Below, piece after piece: positions 8,661 through 17,842 of a stretch of 64,000 bases of DNA (the stretch's first letter is position 1; every line of letters starts with the position of its first letter). Source of the DNA: Robiginitomaculum sp. (lineage in GTDB: Bacteria; Pseudomonadota; Alphaproteobacteria; Caulobacterales; Maricaulaceae). A program made the translations under genes and the position numbers. The stretch is from positions 1-64,000 of the forward strand of contig JAJFFN010000020.1 in assembly GCA_021776635.1 (NCBI GenBank), written 5' to 3'. Under the pieces are notes generated by a model that was not told the origin of the DNA, searched no databases, and worked only from the letters and a program-made list of their open reading frames with translations.

Positions 8661-10187
8661 CTACAAATACGCCGTAACGGCTTTGGTTTCCAAATATGGC
8701 TCCAGACCCTCACGACCAAACTCCCGACCCCAACCGGATTGTTTGTAACCACCAAACGGTGTTGCCGGGTCAATAGCTGCATGTACGTTAATGCCGACTT
8801 GCCCTGACTTTATCATGCCTGCTAGTAAATGCCCTTTGGATAAATCTTTCGTCCAGACACTGGCTGATAAACCAAAAATTGTATCATTAGCTATCGCGGC
8901 AATTTCGTCTAAATCTTCCGTGTCATATTTTTGCACGGTTAGTACAGGCCCGAAAATTTCTTCGCGCACAATGCGCATATTTGACGTACAATCGATGAAT
9001 ATGGTCGGTTCGACAAAATACCCGGCTAATCCTGCTGCGCGTTTACCGCCCGTAGCCAATACGGCACTCTCGCCGAGTCCAGTATCTATATAGGCCAGCA
9101 CTCGTGTCATTTGGCGTTTGGAAATAAGGGGGCCGATGTCATAAGCATTATCAAGGTCAGAGCCGATACTCATAGCCTCGGCAATTTCAACGAGACCTTT
9201 GACGACTTCGTCGTGGATATCAGCGTGCACCAAAAGGCGCGAGCCAGCCATGCAGTTTTGTCCATTAAGGAAGAAAATTGCTCGCGCCGCCGCAGGAATT
9301 GCTTCATACAAATCGGCATCTTTGAGAATAACGACGGGAGATTTACCGCCAAGTTCAAGCGTAACTTTTTTAAGATTTCCGCCTGCCGCTTCAAGAATAT
9401 CTTTGCCAACCGCAGTTGAGCCTGTGAAAGAAATTTTGTCGACATCCATATGACGCGCTAGCGCGGCGCCCGCTTTACGGCCCACGCCGTTGACCAAGTT
9501 AAACACACCGTCAGGGAGGTCAGTTTTTGCAATTAAATCGGCTAGGTAAGCGGCACTAAGTGGCGCCTCTTCGGCCGGCTTGATAACGAGTGAGCATCCC
9601 GCAGCTAAAGCAGGCGCAATTTTGCCAATGGACATACCAAAAGGAAAATTCCACGGAATGATTTGTCCAACCACACCTATGGGTTCTTTGACGGTATATG
9701 TCAAAAACTCACGGCCCGGCGCATGAGGACGGGAGTTGTTTATAGTCTTGCCACCAATTTTGGTAATCCAACCCGCATAATAACGTAATTGGTCTGCCGC
9801 CAATTTAACGCCAATATCATGCATCATAGCACGGGAGACGCCTATGTCGAGGGCTTCAAGATGCGCGATTTGCTCTGCATGGTCTTCAATTAAATCAGCT
9901 AGAGAAAACAAAATCCGCGCGCGCTCTACGGGTGCCATTTTAGCCCAGTCACCACTATCAAAACTTGCTCGCGCGGCCGTAACGGCTAGATCTATTTCAA
10001 CGGCGCCGCCAGATTCTATGTGTGAAATAGTAAGTCCCGTTGCAGGGTTAATGACGCTAATTGGGGTGGCGTCGCCACCTTCAACCCATCTGCCGTCAAT
10101 GAAATGCCCATGTGTACGCGCAAGAAATTCCTGAACTTCGCCGTGATAGCTGTTAGGACTTCCTATTTGTTCACTTGCGAGCACCAT
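8661..10187 (-). CDS. NAD(P)-dependent aldehyde dehydrogenase
   Basis: A full-length ALDH-superfamily enzyme of 508 residues. The catalytic set is intact: Asn180 in IIPWNFP, Glu278 in LELGGK and Cys312 in NGQNCMAGSR; the NAD site signature FTGSTAVG is near residue 255. It oxidises an aldehyde to the carboxylate. Its ATG follows the stop of the nitrilase-like gene by three bases and its stop is nine bases before the MFS gene, so these three genes are cotranscribed. It resembles the betaine/phenylacetaldehyde type of ALDH in general form; the exact aldehyde is not predictable. Confidence 0.92.
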   Translation of the reverse strand: MVLASEQIGSPNSYHGEVQEFLARTHGHFIDGRWVEGGDATPISVINPATGLTISHIESGGAVEIDLAVTAARASFDSGDWAKMAPVERARILFSLADLIEDHAEQIAHLEALDIGVSRAMMHDIGVKLAADQLRYYAGWITKIGGKTINNSRPHAPGREFLTYTVKEPIGVVGQIIPWNFPFGMSIGKIAPALAAGCSLVIKPAEEAPLSAAYLADLIAKTDLPDGVFNLVNGVGRKAGAALARHMDVDKISFTGSTAVGKDILEAAGGNLKKVTLELGGKSPVVILKDADLYEAIPAAARAIFFLNGQNCMAGSRLLVHADIHDEVVKGLVEIAEAMSIGSDLDNAYDIGPLISKRQMTRVLAYIDTGLGESAVLATGGKRAAGLAGYFVEPTIFIDCTSNMRIVREEIFGPVLTVQKYDTEDLDEIAAIANDTIFGLSASVWTKDLSKGHLLAGMIKSGQVGINVHAAIDPATPFGGYKQSGWGREFGREGLEPYLETKAVTAYL

Positions 10188-10190
10188 AGT

Positions 10191-11252
10191 TTAAACCCAC
10201 CGACTTTTGTCTTTGAGGAATTGTGCGGCAACAAAACCGTTGTCAGGCAAATCATCTGCCATCATATTTGGAGGATAAGCTTCTTGGTATTGACTAAATA
10301 AGTCAGAAAATAACGCAGGATGAAAGCGCGGTATTTTGCGCCCTTTGCGGAACGCTGCAATTGGGATGCTCGCCATAACGCCAGTTTCGTTGACGGAATT
10401 GGCAGTGTCGAGAATTTCGCCCTTAGGCCCGTAAATGGCTGTACCGCCAGAGCGCACATCTTGAAAAAACGGCCCCGGGTTATTGGAAATCGAGTTGTTG
10501 ACCAAGGATGTGTACATATTGTTGTGCATCGCACCTGAGCGAACATCAATAGGATCCGCACCAGACGTTGCGGCGCGCAACATAATTTCGCCGCCCTTAA
10601 GTGCAAATGCCCGGATAAGTTCTGGTTCATATTGTACCGCAGTTGTTGCAAGATTGCCAACATCAGTGCGGGTCACAGGGAATACAGCATCGCGACCATA
10701 CATCTCTACATACTGATCCATAACGTCAAAAATCGTTGTGGTGATAACTTCAAAGCCAGCAAATACACCTTTTAGATTGCGAAGCTTCCAATGCTTGTCA
10801 ATGATCTCGCCCTTCGGACTTATGATAATTGACGTGGATAATATATGATCCGGCCAATCAGGATCCTTGGAATAAGAGCCAAAAACGATATAGCTGCCGT
10901 ATTTTTTCGCCCGCGCCGCCACGGCTTCGGTTTCAATACCCGGCACATCAATGGCGACCTTCAGTAACTCTTCGCGGTTCCACAAATGGGAAAACCCAGT
11001 GATGGGAAATTCATGAAAATGTATAATGTCTTTTGGACCCATCCAGCTAGCAGCCGCATCTATTAGATCCAACATATGATCCAGATTGGCTTTCTTCATT
11101 TCTGAGGCTTTATCGGCACGAACAGGGACGACACGTGATTGTACCGCCATAATCGTGATATCGTCTTTACGCAGTGGTACGACCTCGTATGAGCCATCGG
11201 GTGCGACTAAAGTTTGGTCGGAATTTGTTGGATTTGTAATTTTAGTCCCCAT
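10191..11252 (-). CDS. Carbon-nitrogen hydrolase (nitrilase) superfamily protein lacking the catalytic Cys
   Basis: The fold is that of the nitrilase/amidase superfamily, with the catalytic Glu region (FHEFPITGF) and Lys region (DKHWKLRNLKG). In the nucleophile region the usual LICY-x-PE pattern reads LATTAVQYEPE, followed by the conserved ALKGGEIML. The position where Cys should be is Thr, and the codons are unambiguous, so a standard Cys-dependent hydrolysis is unlikely. It may be a binding or regulatory homologue, or use another chemistry. It is the first gene of the operon running to the ALDH, MFS and TonB receptor genes. AGGA lies eight bases before the ATG. Confidence 0.78.
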   Translation of the reverse strand: MGTKITNPTNSDQTLVAPDGSYEVVPLRKDDITIMAVQSRVVPVRADKASEMKKANLDHMLDLIDAAASWMGPKDIIHFHEFPITGFSHLWNREELLKVAIDVPGIETEAVAARAKKYGSYIVFGSYSKDPDWPDHILSTSIIISPKGEIIDKHWKLRNLKGVFAGFEVITTTIFDVMDQYVEMYGRDAVFPVTRTDVGNLATTAVQYEPELIRAFALKGGEIMLRAATSGADPIDVRSGAMHNNMYTSLVNNSISNNPGPFFQDVRSGGTAIYGPKGEILDTANSVNETGVMASIPIAAFRKGRKIPRFHPALFSDLFSQYQEAYPPNMMADDLPDNGFVAAQFLKDKSRWV

Positions 11253-11306
11253 GATTAAATGTCCTATAGCTATATCTTTATCTATTTCTCTTCACACTAT
11301 GTTAAT

Positions 11307-11335
11307 AAATAAAATCACGACCACCAAGTGGACAA
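11307..11335 (-). promoter_or_regulatory. Possible promoter of the nitrilase-like/ALDH/MFS operon
   Basis: In the 151-base gap between pyrD and the nitrilase-like gene the minus strand holds TTGTCC (11335-11330), a 17-base spacer and TTATTT (11312-11307). The match is moderate. A small CCAC-n3-GTGG palindrome lies next to the -35. Confidence 0.3.
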
Positions 11336-11403
11336 TTGCTTTAGAGCGGTTTATTTTTGGGTAATTGATGCTGTTTTGGACCAACATAGTGCGAGTTTAC
11401 AGC

Positions 11404-12483
11404 TTATTGCCCACTTAATGTCCCAACGGCTTCGCTGACATTGGTAAAGCCGTCTGCTTTTAGCCTAGCGGCTAGGTCGTCGCAAATTTCTGCGGCTAAG
11501 CTTGGGCCTGCATAGACAAGGGCTGAGTAAAGTTGGACGGCGGAAGCGCCGGCTCGGATTTTAACATATGCGTCGCCGCCGTTTGTAATGCCGCCGACAC
11601 CAATGAGCGGAATTTTCCCTGCACTGGCCGTGTAAAATTCGTTAAGTATCCGTGTAGACATGCGCATCAAAGGCGCACCAGATAGGCCGCCAGTTTCAGT
11701 CTTATAGCTCGATTTTAAAAACTCCGGACGGGCAAGTGTGGTGTTGGACACGATAATGCCGCTCATGCCGTAAGTACGGGCTTGTTCTGTAATCCGTTCG
11801 ATTTGCGCAAAATCCAAGTCAGGTGCAACCTTGAGGAATATTGGTGGGGAGGGCGCATCACCGGTTAATTTTTGCCGGGCATCTGAAATACGGCCTAGTA
11901 AATCCTCTAATGCATCACCACCTTGTAAATCTCTTAGGCCAGGGGTGTTTGGCGAGGATACATTTACTGTAAAATAATCCGCTAACCCCCACAAAGCAGA
12001 GAGACCTGTAATATAATCAGCGGCGCGGTCCTTTGCATCTTTGTTCGCGCCAAGATTGGCGCCGACAATGCCGTCCTTTTTAAGTGAATTTTGGCCTTTT
12101 CGTCGCCTCAAACATTTGGCAAAATTATCCAACCCTTTGTTGTTAAACCCCATACGATTAATGACAGCAAGGTCTTCAGGCAAACGAAACAAACGCGGCT
12201 TGTGATTGCCGTCTTGTGGGAGGGGTGTAACACTGCCGCATTCGACAAAACCAAACCCGGCCGCGAGCATGGCATCTGGCACTTCCGCATCCTTATCAAA
12301 TCCAGCCGCTAAACCAATGGGATTAGGCAAGGATATTCCTGCGATTTTAATTTTTAAATTATCGTGCTTACACACGCGCTTTGGACCTAGTCCAAAGGAA
12401 AGAGCTTTTAGGGCTGCTTTGTGCGCCGTTTCAGGCGGAAGTGTTTTAATTAAAATTGTACCAAGTTTGTGAAAAACACTCAT
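11404..12483 (-). CDS. pyrD: Dihydroorotate dehydrogenase, quinone-dependent (class 2)
   Basis: The 359-residue enzyme carries class 2 DHODH features. It has an amphipathic N-terminal helix (MSVFHKLGTILIKTLPPETAHKAALKAL region), GLAAGFDKDAEV in the FMN site, NRMGFNNKG, and NVSSPNTPGLRDLQ with the catalytic Ser. The C-terminal phosphate-binding GVGGI and the SAVQLYSALVY motif are also present. It oxidises dihydroorotate to orotate on the inner membrane, passing electrons to ubiquinone, in pyrimidine synthesis. It is a housekeeping gene set between two halves of what looks like a catabolic locus. Confidence 0.95.
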   Translation of the reverse strand: MSVFHKLGTILIKTLPPETAHKAALKALSFGLGPKRVCKHDNLKIKIAGISLPNPIGLAAGFDKDAEVPDAMLAAGFGFVECGSVTPLPQDGNHKPRLFRLPEDLAVINRMGFNNKGLDNFAKCLRRRKGQNSLKKDGIVGANLGANKDAKDRAADYITGLSALWGLADYFTVNVSSPNTPGLRDLQGGDALEDLLGRISDARQKLTGDAPSPPIFLKVAPDLDFAQIERITEQARTYGMSGIIVSNTTLARPEFLKSSYKTETGGLSGAPLMRMSTRILNEFYTASAGKIPLIGVGGITNGGDAYVKIRAGASAVQLYSALVYAGPSLAAEICDDLAARLKADGFTNVSEAVGTLSGQ

Positions 12484-12616
12484 TATGATAACCTATTGCG
12501 AATCCAGTATTCCAAGAATATTCGGGCAAATGCCAAGCTTAGCAAGATTTAATTTCTAAAACTGGATTATCAGCAAATGGTTTTTGCTTTTTGAATAAAG
12601 ATATTGATACTTGCCC

Positions 12617-13054
12617 TCATTCTATGACATCTTGATAAGAAACTATACACACGCCTTTTTTAGTCTTTTCGCAGGCGGCGTTGCTGTCATTTGCAATAAC
12701 TGATTTTAACGTGCTGCCATCTTTTGACATCTGCAATTCGAAATAATATGCGGTTCCTGTCGGTACAGGTGCATGGCCAAAAGGCTCAAAGCTAATTTCG
12801 GAGTACGTACAATAATGCCAAGCATATACTATATTTGCTGCTGGAAATACGGCACGCGCTGCTTCAAACCGTTCTTCGCAATTTTTGGTACCGCTAACGG
12901 TTAGAAAGGAGGCGTCTATCATATTTTCTTGATCTTCACCGGAAGCCTCGGTGGCTAAAATCATCAAATTTGGAGCTGGAGGTGGTGTTGGTTCAGAGCA
13001 GGCAACAAGTGTAATGCCTAACCATAGAGTGGATATAAATAATTTGATTTTCAT
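12617..13054 (-). CDS. Small lipoprotein of unknown function
   Basis: A 145-residue protein with a lipoprotein signal (lipobox LVAC, Cys19) followed by a short Pro-rich linker (SEPTPPPAPN). Four more Cys residues (NCEER, HYCTY, AACEK, GVCIV) could form two disulfides. GGAGGAATACC precedes the ATG, so translation is well supported. It is divergent from the Rieske oxygenase gene and downstream of nothing obvious. I do not recognise the domain. Confidence 0.65.
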   Translation of the reverse strand: MKIKLFISTLWLGITLVACSEPTPPPAPNLMILATEASGEDQENMIDASFLTVSGTKNCEERFEAARAVFPAANIVYAWHYCTYSEISFEPFGHAPVPTGTAYYFELQMSKDGSTLKSVIANDSNAACEKTKKGVCIVSYQDVIE

Positions 13055-13142
13055 GGTATTCCTCCAATGTCACTTCTCCGTATGATGTATATGGAGAAAA
13101 TGGTTGGGTCTATATGAGTGATGACCACAATATGGACGAGTG

Positions 13143-13159
13143 GCCAATGGTGAATTGGC
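13143..13159. promoter_or_regulatory. Inverted repeat in the divergent lipoprotein/Rieske promoter region
   Basis: GCCAAT-ggtga-ATTGGC, a perfect six-base inverted repeat, lies about 80 bases upstream of the Rieske start in the only sizeable divergent gap of this locus. It is a candidate regulator site; no regulator gene is adjacent. Confidence 0.3.
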
Positions 13160-13239
13160 AATTGGGACGAATTACCGCACCATAAATTACATCACATGCT
13201 ATAGGGAAAATAGATATAGCTGTAAAATGGAGCCTCACT

Positions 13240-14379
13240 ATGTTTATTAATTTTTGGTATCCGGCGTGCTTTAGCACCGAATTAACGGACAAACCGCGCA
13301 AGCAAAAAATGCTTGGTTTAAATTTTGCCCTGTTTCGCGATGCAGACGGAAAAGCAAATTGCCTGTCCAATACATGCATTCACCGAGGCGGTTCATTGGC
13401 ATGTCAAGGAGAGGCGGCTCCAGGTAAAATTGTCGACGGCAATATACAATGCCCATACCATGGTTGGCAATTTGATGGTGAAGGAATTTGCGTTAAAATC
13501 CCCTCACAAAAAGGCGATGTGCCTATACCAGAAAAAGCGCGTATTGATGCTTATCCAACCCAAGAAAAATACGGCATTGTTTTCGTGTTTTTGGGAGATT
13601 TACCCGAGGAAGAGCGCCCTCCGATAATGGAAGCACCCGAATGCGAAATGGAAGGTTGGGGCGTTATTATGCAATCTTATATGCTGAAAACAGGGTATCG
13701 TCGCTCCGTAGAAAATGCAATTGACCCAGCGCATAATGAATTTGTGCATCCGACCCATGGCCATTCTGGTGCCAACCCCGATTACTATGTCCCAAAACTA
13801 AATTTAGAAGAAACGGAGTGGGGTGTTGGCTTTATGACGGTTTATGATTCTTCCGGCTCCCCGACGGAAGAATTCGGCTCTCTGAAAGACAGTAAAGTGA
13901 CCACAGCTGGTTCAGGCACCCATGGGGCTTCTCATTTCTGGACGAAAATCCAGCCAGGCGGCAAATTTAAAATGCACCAATATACCTATGATTTGCCTGT
14001 TGATGAATTTACGACCCGCGTGTTTTTAATATCGACGCGCAATGCCGGTCTAACCGAAGAATTGCAAAAAATTATGATGGACCGAAATCTCATTGTTGCC
14101 CAGCAAGATATTGATATTCTTGACGAGGTTGAACCAGTGCGTACGCCCCCAACCATGAAAAAAGAATTCATGGTACGGTCTGATAGTTGCATCGTGCGCT
14201 ACCGACATCATATCAAAGAATATGAGAAGCGTGGCTGGCGCATTGACCTTGATAAATTTCACAAAGAGATGGGCAAAGGCGACCGTGTTTTCGCTATTCC
14301 AAGCCCCCGCCGCCGTAAAGAAAAGGGCTGGATTTTGGATGCTGTGCCATTGATGCCAAAACATAAACCTGGAAATTAA
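13240..14379 (+). CDS. Rieske non-haem iron oxygenase, catalytic subunit
   Basis: The 379-residue protein has an N-terminal Rieske domain with C46-x-H48 (NTCIHRG) and C71-x2-H74 (CPYHGW) holding the [2Fe-2S] cluster. The catalytic domain carries the mononuclear iron site in ENAIDPAHNEFVHPTHG (Asp162 bridge, His165 and His170). The layout resembles alpha-only oxygenases or demethylases (vanillate O-demethylase, PAO-like) rather than naphthalene-type dioxygenases with beta subunits; no beta subunit gene is present. It needs a reductase, and none is encoded nearby. GGAG seven bases upstream supports the start. The stop is directly followed by the ATG of the DUF1330 gene. Confidence 0.92.
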   Translation: MFINFWYPACFSTELTDKPRKQKMLGLNFALFRDADGKANCLSNTCIHRGGSLACQGEAAPGKIVDGNIQCPYHGWQFDGEGICVKIPSQKGDVPIPEKARIDAYPTQEKYGIVFVFLGDLPEEERPPIMEAPECEMEGWGVIMQSYMLKTGYRRSVENAIDPAHNEFVHPTHGHSGANPDYYVPKLNLEETEWGVGFMTVYDSSGSPTEEFGSLKDSKVTTAGSGTHGASHFWTKIQPGGKFKMHQYTYDLPVDEFTTRVFLISTRNAGLTEELQKIMMDRNLIVAQQDIDILDEVEPVRTPPTMKKEFMVRSDSCIVRYRHHIKEYEKRGWRIDLDKFHKEMGKGDRVFAIPSPRRRKEKGWILDAVPLMPKHKPGN

Positions 14380-14679
14380 ATGCCGACCTATATGGTCATT
14401 ACTGCCGAGATTTCGGATGCCGAGAAGTTTAGGAAATACGCGGTGGCTGCAGCTGATTTAGTGGCACAATTTGGTGGGGAATACATTGTCCGCGCACCGC
14501 GGCCTCTTTCTCTTGAAGGACATTGGTCAAAGGCAGAAAAAATGGTCATTTCAAGATGGACTAGCCAGCGGCAAGCTTTGGCCTTTTGGAATTCGGCGGA
14601 TTATGCCAAGGTAAAGAAAATGCGGCTCGGTACGGCGAACGTACACGTGACATTGTTTGAAGGTGTTGATGAAAAGTAA
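14380..14679 (+). CDS. DUF1330 family small protein
   Basis: A 99-residue protein with the dimeric alpha-beta barrel pattern of DUF1330: a YMVITAEISDAEKFRKYA start, GGEYIVRA in the middle and a W-S/A-DYAKVKKMRLG stretch. These proteins are often encoded beside oxygenases and dehydrogenases in catabolic clusters; their reaction is not established. Its ATG touches the Rieske stop codon and its end overlaps the next gene by 11 bases, so it is part of a tightly coupled operon. Confidence 0.8.
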   Translation: MPTYMVITAEISDAEKFRKYAVAAADLVAQFGGEYIVRAPRPLSLEGHWSKAEKMVISRWTSQRQALAFWNSADYAKVKKMRLGTANVHVTLFEGVDEK

Positions 14680-16105
14680 CGGTAAATTTCCGGTGAAAAA
14701 CCCCCGAACGGGCAAGGTAGATTATTACATTACTCCGCCGGCGACACAAGCAATAGCAACCAGATGCAAGGCGTTACGTGCGCATCAAGAAAGCTGGCGT
14801 CAGAAAAGTTTGAATTTTCGCGCTGATACACTCTTGCAATTTTCCAAAAAAATAGCAGAACACCGTGACGAATTGCTTGCGGCTTTGACCATTGACACGG
14901 GTCGCTATGGTTTGTCGGCTATGGAAACAGACGGGGTGGCTGCCAGTATCAAACGGTGGATTAAAACGGCCCACACTTGCAGTGTGCCGAGCGATGGCCG
15001 CTCAACTTCGTTGCCGTTTATTACCTATAGCGTAGAGAACCGACCATATCCCTTGGTCGGTATTATCAGCCCGTGGAACTTTCCGCTCACGTTAGCCCTA
15101 ATTGATGCAATTCCAGCTTTATTAGCAGGTTGTTCAGTCATAATTAAGCCGAGTGAGATTACACCCCGCTTCGCTTCGCCCTTGCGCAAAATTATTTCAG
15201 AAATACCTGAACTGGCCAGCGTTATTAGTATCGTGGATGGTGCGGGGGAAACGGGAGAAGCCATAGGTAATCATGTCGATGCACTGTGTTTTACTGGTAG
15301 CGTAGCTACAGGGCGCAAAGTAGGTGAGCAAGCGGCGCGAAACTTTATTCCGGCTTTTTTAGAATTAGGGGGAAAGGACCCTGCAATAGTCCTAGAGAGT
15401 GCGGATGTTGACCGTGCAACAACGGCTATTCTGCGCGGCTCTATCATTAATACGGGGCAAGGGTGTCAATCAATTGAACGAATTTATGTACACGAAAGTT
15501 TGTTACGTAAATTTACAGACTTACTCATTACCAAGTCAAAAGCTGTTATGCTAAACACACCAGATATCCACACAGGTCATTTAGGGCCGCTCATTTTTGC
15601 ACGCCAAGCCGAGATTATCCAAAGCCAAATTAACGACGCAATCTCAAATGGTGCAGAGGTTCATACGGGCGGGAAAATATTAAATCATGGCGGTCTGTGG
15701 TGCCCACCAACAGTACTGTCAGGTGTCACGCATGATATGACAGTCATGCGCGAAGAGACATTTGGCCCCGTCATGCCAATCATGGCGTTCCAAGATGTGG
15801 ACGAAGCTGTTGCCCTGGCCAATGATAGTGTGTTTGGGCTGAGTGCCAGTGTATTTTCTGCAAAAACGGATGAAGCCATAGAAGTCGGAAGGCGCATTGA
15901 AGCTGGTGCCGTAAGTATCAATGATGCTGCTTTGACCAGTCTTATGTATGAAGCTGAAAAAAATTCATTTAAATTATCAGGGCTAGGGGCTTCACGTATG
16001 GGACCACCCGGTTTAATGCGATTTTTTCGCAAGCAATCCTTGATGACCAATACGGAAGACGTTTTTGATATCCAACAATTTGACGAGGCCAATAGTAAAC
16101 CTTAA
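14669..16105 (+). CDS. Aldehyde dehydrogenase family protein
   Basis: A second ALDH of 478 residues, distinct from the one at 8661. Catalytic residues are present: Asn137 in ISPWNFP, Glu232 in LELGGKDP and Cys266 in NTGQGCQSIER, with FTGSVATG for cofactor binding. ATG 14669 is preferred over a TTG at 14657 because AAGG lies upstream at a good distance; it overlaps the DUF1330 gene by 11 bases. The N-terminal part (Arg-rich, SWRQKSLNFRADTLLQF) is typical of succinate-semialdehyde or coniferyl-aldehyde-type enzymes. It would oxidise an aldehyde released after the Rieske step. Confidence 0.9.
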   Translation: MKSNGKFPVKNPRTGKVDYYITPPATQAIATRCKALRAHQESWRQKSLNFRADTLLQFSKKIAEHRDELLAALTIDTGRYGLSAMETDGVAASIKRWIKTAHTCSVPSDGRSTSLPFITYSVENRPYPLVGIISPWNFPLTLALIDAIPALLAGCSVIIKPSEITPRFASPLRKIISEIPELASVISIVDGAGETGEAIGNHVDALCFTGSVATGRKVGEQAARNFIPAFLELGGKDPAIVLESADVDRATTAILRGSIINTGQGCQSIERIYVHESLLRKFTDLLITKSKAVMLNTPDIHTGHLGPLIFARQAEIIQSQINDAISNGAEVHTGGKILNHGGLWCPPTVLSGVTHDMTVMREETFGPVMPIMAFQDVDEAVALANDSVFGLSASVFSAKTDEAIEVGRRIEAGAVSINDAALTSLMYEAEKNSFKLSGLGASRMGPPGLMRFFRKQSLMTNTEDVFDIQQFDEANSKP

Positions 16106-16115
16106 GGAGCTAATC

Positions 16116-16442
16116 ATGGGCAAAATGACTATATATACGATCGCGCGATGTTTCGATAAGCCGGGCAAAGCGGCGGCCAAACGGCGCAAAACTTTTCTGC
16201 CAGATCATCTGGCACATATCGAAGACGTGATTGATGATATTTTCGCGGCTGGGCCTCTTTATACCTATGACCATAAATCCATTATAGGTTCTCTCTATAT
16301 TTATAAAACCGATGATGTACCAACTGCAAAAGCAATGCTGAAAGCCGATCCCTATTATCGTGCCGATATCTGGGGCGAAATTCGCTTCACCCCGTTTTAC
16401 ATAGCGGCAGGGGAAAGTGTTGGGGGTCTCGCTTATAAATGA
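16116..16442 (+). CDS. YCII-related protein
   Basis: A 108-residue protein with a YCII-like dimeric alpha-beta barrel: RKTFLPDHLAHIEDV with a conserved His, AAGPLYTYD, a GSLYIYKTDD strand and AMLKADPYYRADIW. The start at 16116 has AAGGAG six bases upstream, ten bases after the ALDH stop. Members of this family are small enzymes or binding proteins in catabolic operons (the YciI fold is related to muconolactone isomerase). It probably acts on a pathway intermediate. Confidence 0.72.
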   Translation: MGKMTIYTIARCFDKPGKAAAKRRKTFLPDHLAHIEDVIDDIFAAGPLYTYDHKSIIGSLYIYKTDDVPTAKAMLKADPYYRADIWGEIRFTPFYIAAGESVGGLAYK

Positions 16443-16516
16443 AACACGTCTCATAAGTGATTGCTTTTGAAGCATTATGATTGGTAAAATATTGACAACC
16501 AATTTGGGGAAACAAA

Positions 16517-17842
16517 ATGGATAAACAGGATTTTCCTAGCCCGCTTCGCGCATGGGCGGTGGTGATATTATTGCTGTTGGCCTATATTATGTCCTATATG
16601 GACCGTTCAATTTTTGGTATTTTGCTGGATCCAATTAAGGCTGATTTTAACTTTACTGACACACAAATGGGGCTTTTGGGCGGGATAGCATTTGCTGTTC
16701 TTTATGCTGGTTTTGGTATTCCATTAGGTTGGCTCGCGGATAGGTTTAGTCGCCGAAATATTGTCATATTTGGCATAGCCGTCTGGTCATTGGCAACTGC
16801 TGCTACAGGTGTAGCGCGCAATTTCATGGGCTTGTTCTTGGCGCGTATGATGACGGGCGCGGGTGAAGCTACCCTTAGCCCATGCGCAATGTCCATGATA
16901 TCTGATTTATTCCCCAAACATACGCGTGGGCGTGCGATTGCAGTATATTCAAGTGCGATTTCAATCGGCATTGGTCTTGGCAGTTTGGCGATTGCCGCAT
17001 TGATAAAATATGCACACGGAATAGATTTTACCGAGATGGCTACCTACGGTATTGATAAACCTTGGCGGTTTGTTTTTGTCGTGATTAGCCTGCCTGGTTT
17101 GCTCATTGCTTTACTGTTTTTGTTGGTGCGCGAACCCAAACGTCATGGGGTCATGACACAATCAACATTGGGCGATTTCGTAAATGTACCCGCGCATATA
17201 TTCAAACATCGCGGTGCGTTTTTCGGGATTTTTGGGCTTGGCTGCATTATGTCGATCTGTACATATTATTCTTATACATGGAATCCAGCCTATTATACGC
17301 GCACATTTGCTTGGCCTGTATCTGAATATCTAAAGTACACAGGTTTGGCTATCTTGCTCATTGGGCCTGCCAGCATGTTTGCCGCTGGATTTTTAATTGA
17401 CCATTTGACCAAGAAAGGCCTTACAGATGCACCAATTCTGGTGATGAAACTTGGATTGGCGATAATCGTTCCGGTGTTTGTAATTTATCCGTTAATGCCG
17501 ACTTATATGAGCGCTTTCATTGTTTTCCAGTTTAGTACATTCGGGTTTACTATGGCGACTGCGGCTGGGCCCGCGGCTTTGCTCGCCATATCACCACCGC
17601 GAATGAAAGCCCAAATTATGGCTTATTATTATATGGCCATTAGCCTTACCGGATTATTGATAGGCCCTTTAGTTGTAGGACTTCTTAATGATAAAGTGTT
17701 TCGCGACCCAAATATGATCGCGAAAAGCCTTTTGTACGTAGCCTTAGCTCTGATCGTACCGACCGTGTATTTCCTCGCTCGCTCCGCAAAACCATTTTCG
17801 GAGAAAGTTGATACGCTAGATGCTCTAGAAAAAGCGGTCTAA
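16517..17842 (+). CDS. MFS transporter, spinster-like
   Basis: A 441-residue transporter with twelve spans and the MFS signature GWLADRFSRR near residue 80, the MDRSIFGILLDPIK start and GAGEATLSPCAMSMI in span 5. This is the spinster-type subgroup common next to aromatic and lipid-like compound degradation genes in alphaproteobacteria. GGGGAAA precedes the ATG. It ends the plus-strand operon and overlaps the stop of the convergent small membrane protein by four bases. It likely imports the substrate or exports a product of the Rieske pathway. Confidence 0.88.
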   Translation: MDKQDFPSPLRAWAVVILLLLAYIMSYMDRSIFGILLDPIKADFNFTDTQMGLLGGIAFAVLYAGFGIPLGWLADRFSRRNIVIFGIAVWSLATAATGVARNFMGLFLARMMTGAGEATLSPCAMSMISDLFPKHTRGRAIAVYSSAISIGIGLGSLAIAALIKYAHGIDFTEMATYGIDKPWRFVFVVISLPGLLIALLFLLVREPKRHGVMTQSTLGDFVNVPAHIFKHRGAFFGIFGLGCIMSICTYYSYTWNPAYYTRTFAWPVSEYLKYTGLAILLIGPASMFAAGFLIDHLTKKGLTDAPILVMKLGLAIIVPVFVIYPLMPTYMSAFIVFQFSTFGFTMATAAGPAALLAISPPRMKAQIMAYYYMAISLTGLLIGPLVVGLLNDKVFRDPNMIAKSLLYVALALIVPTVYFLARSAKPFSEKVDTLDALEKAV

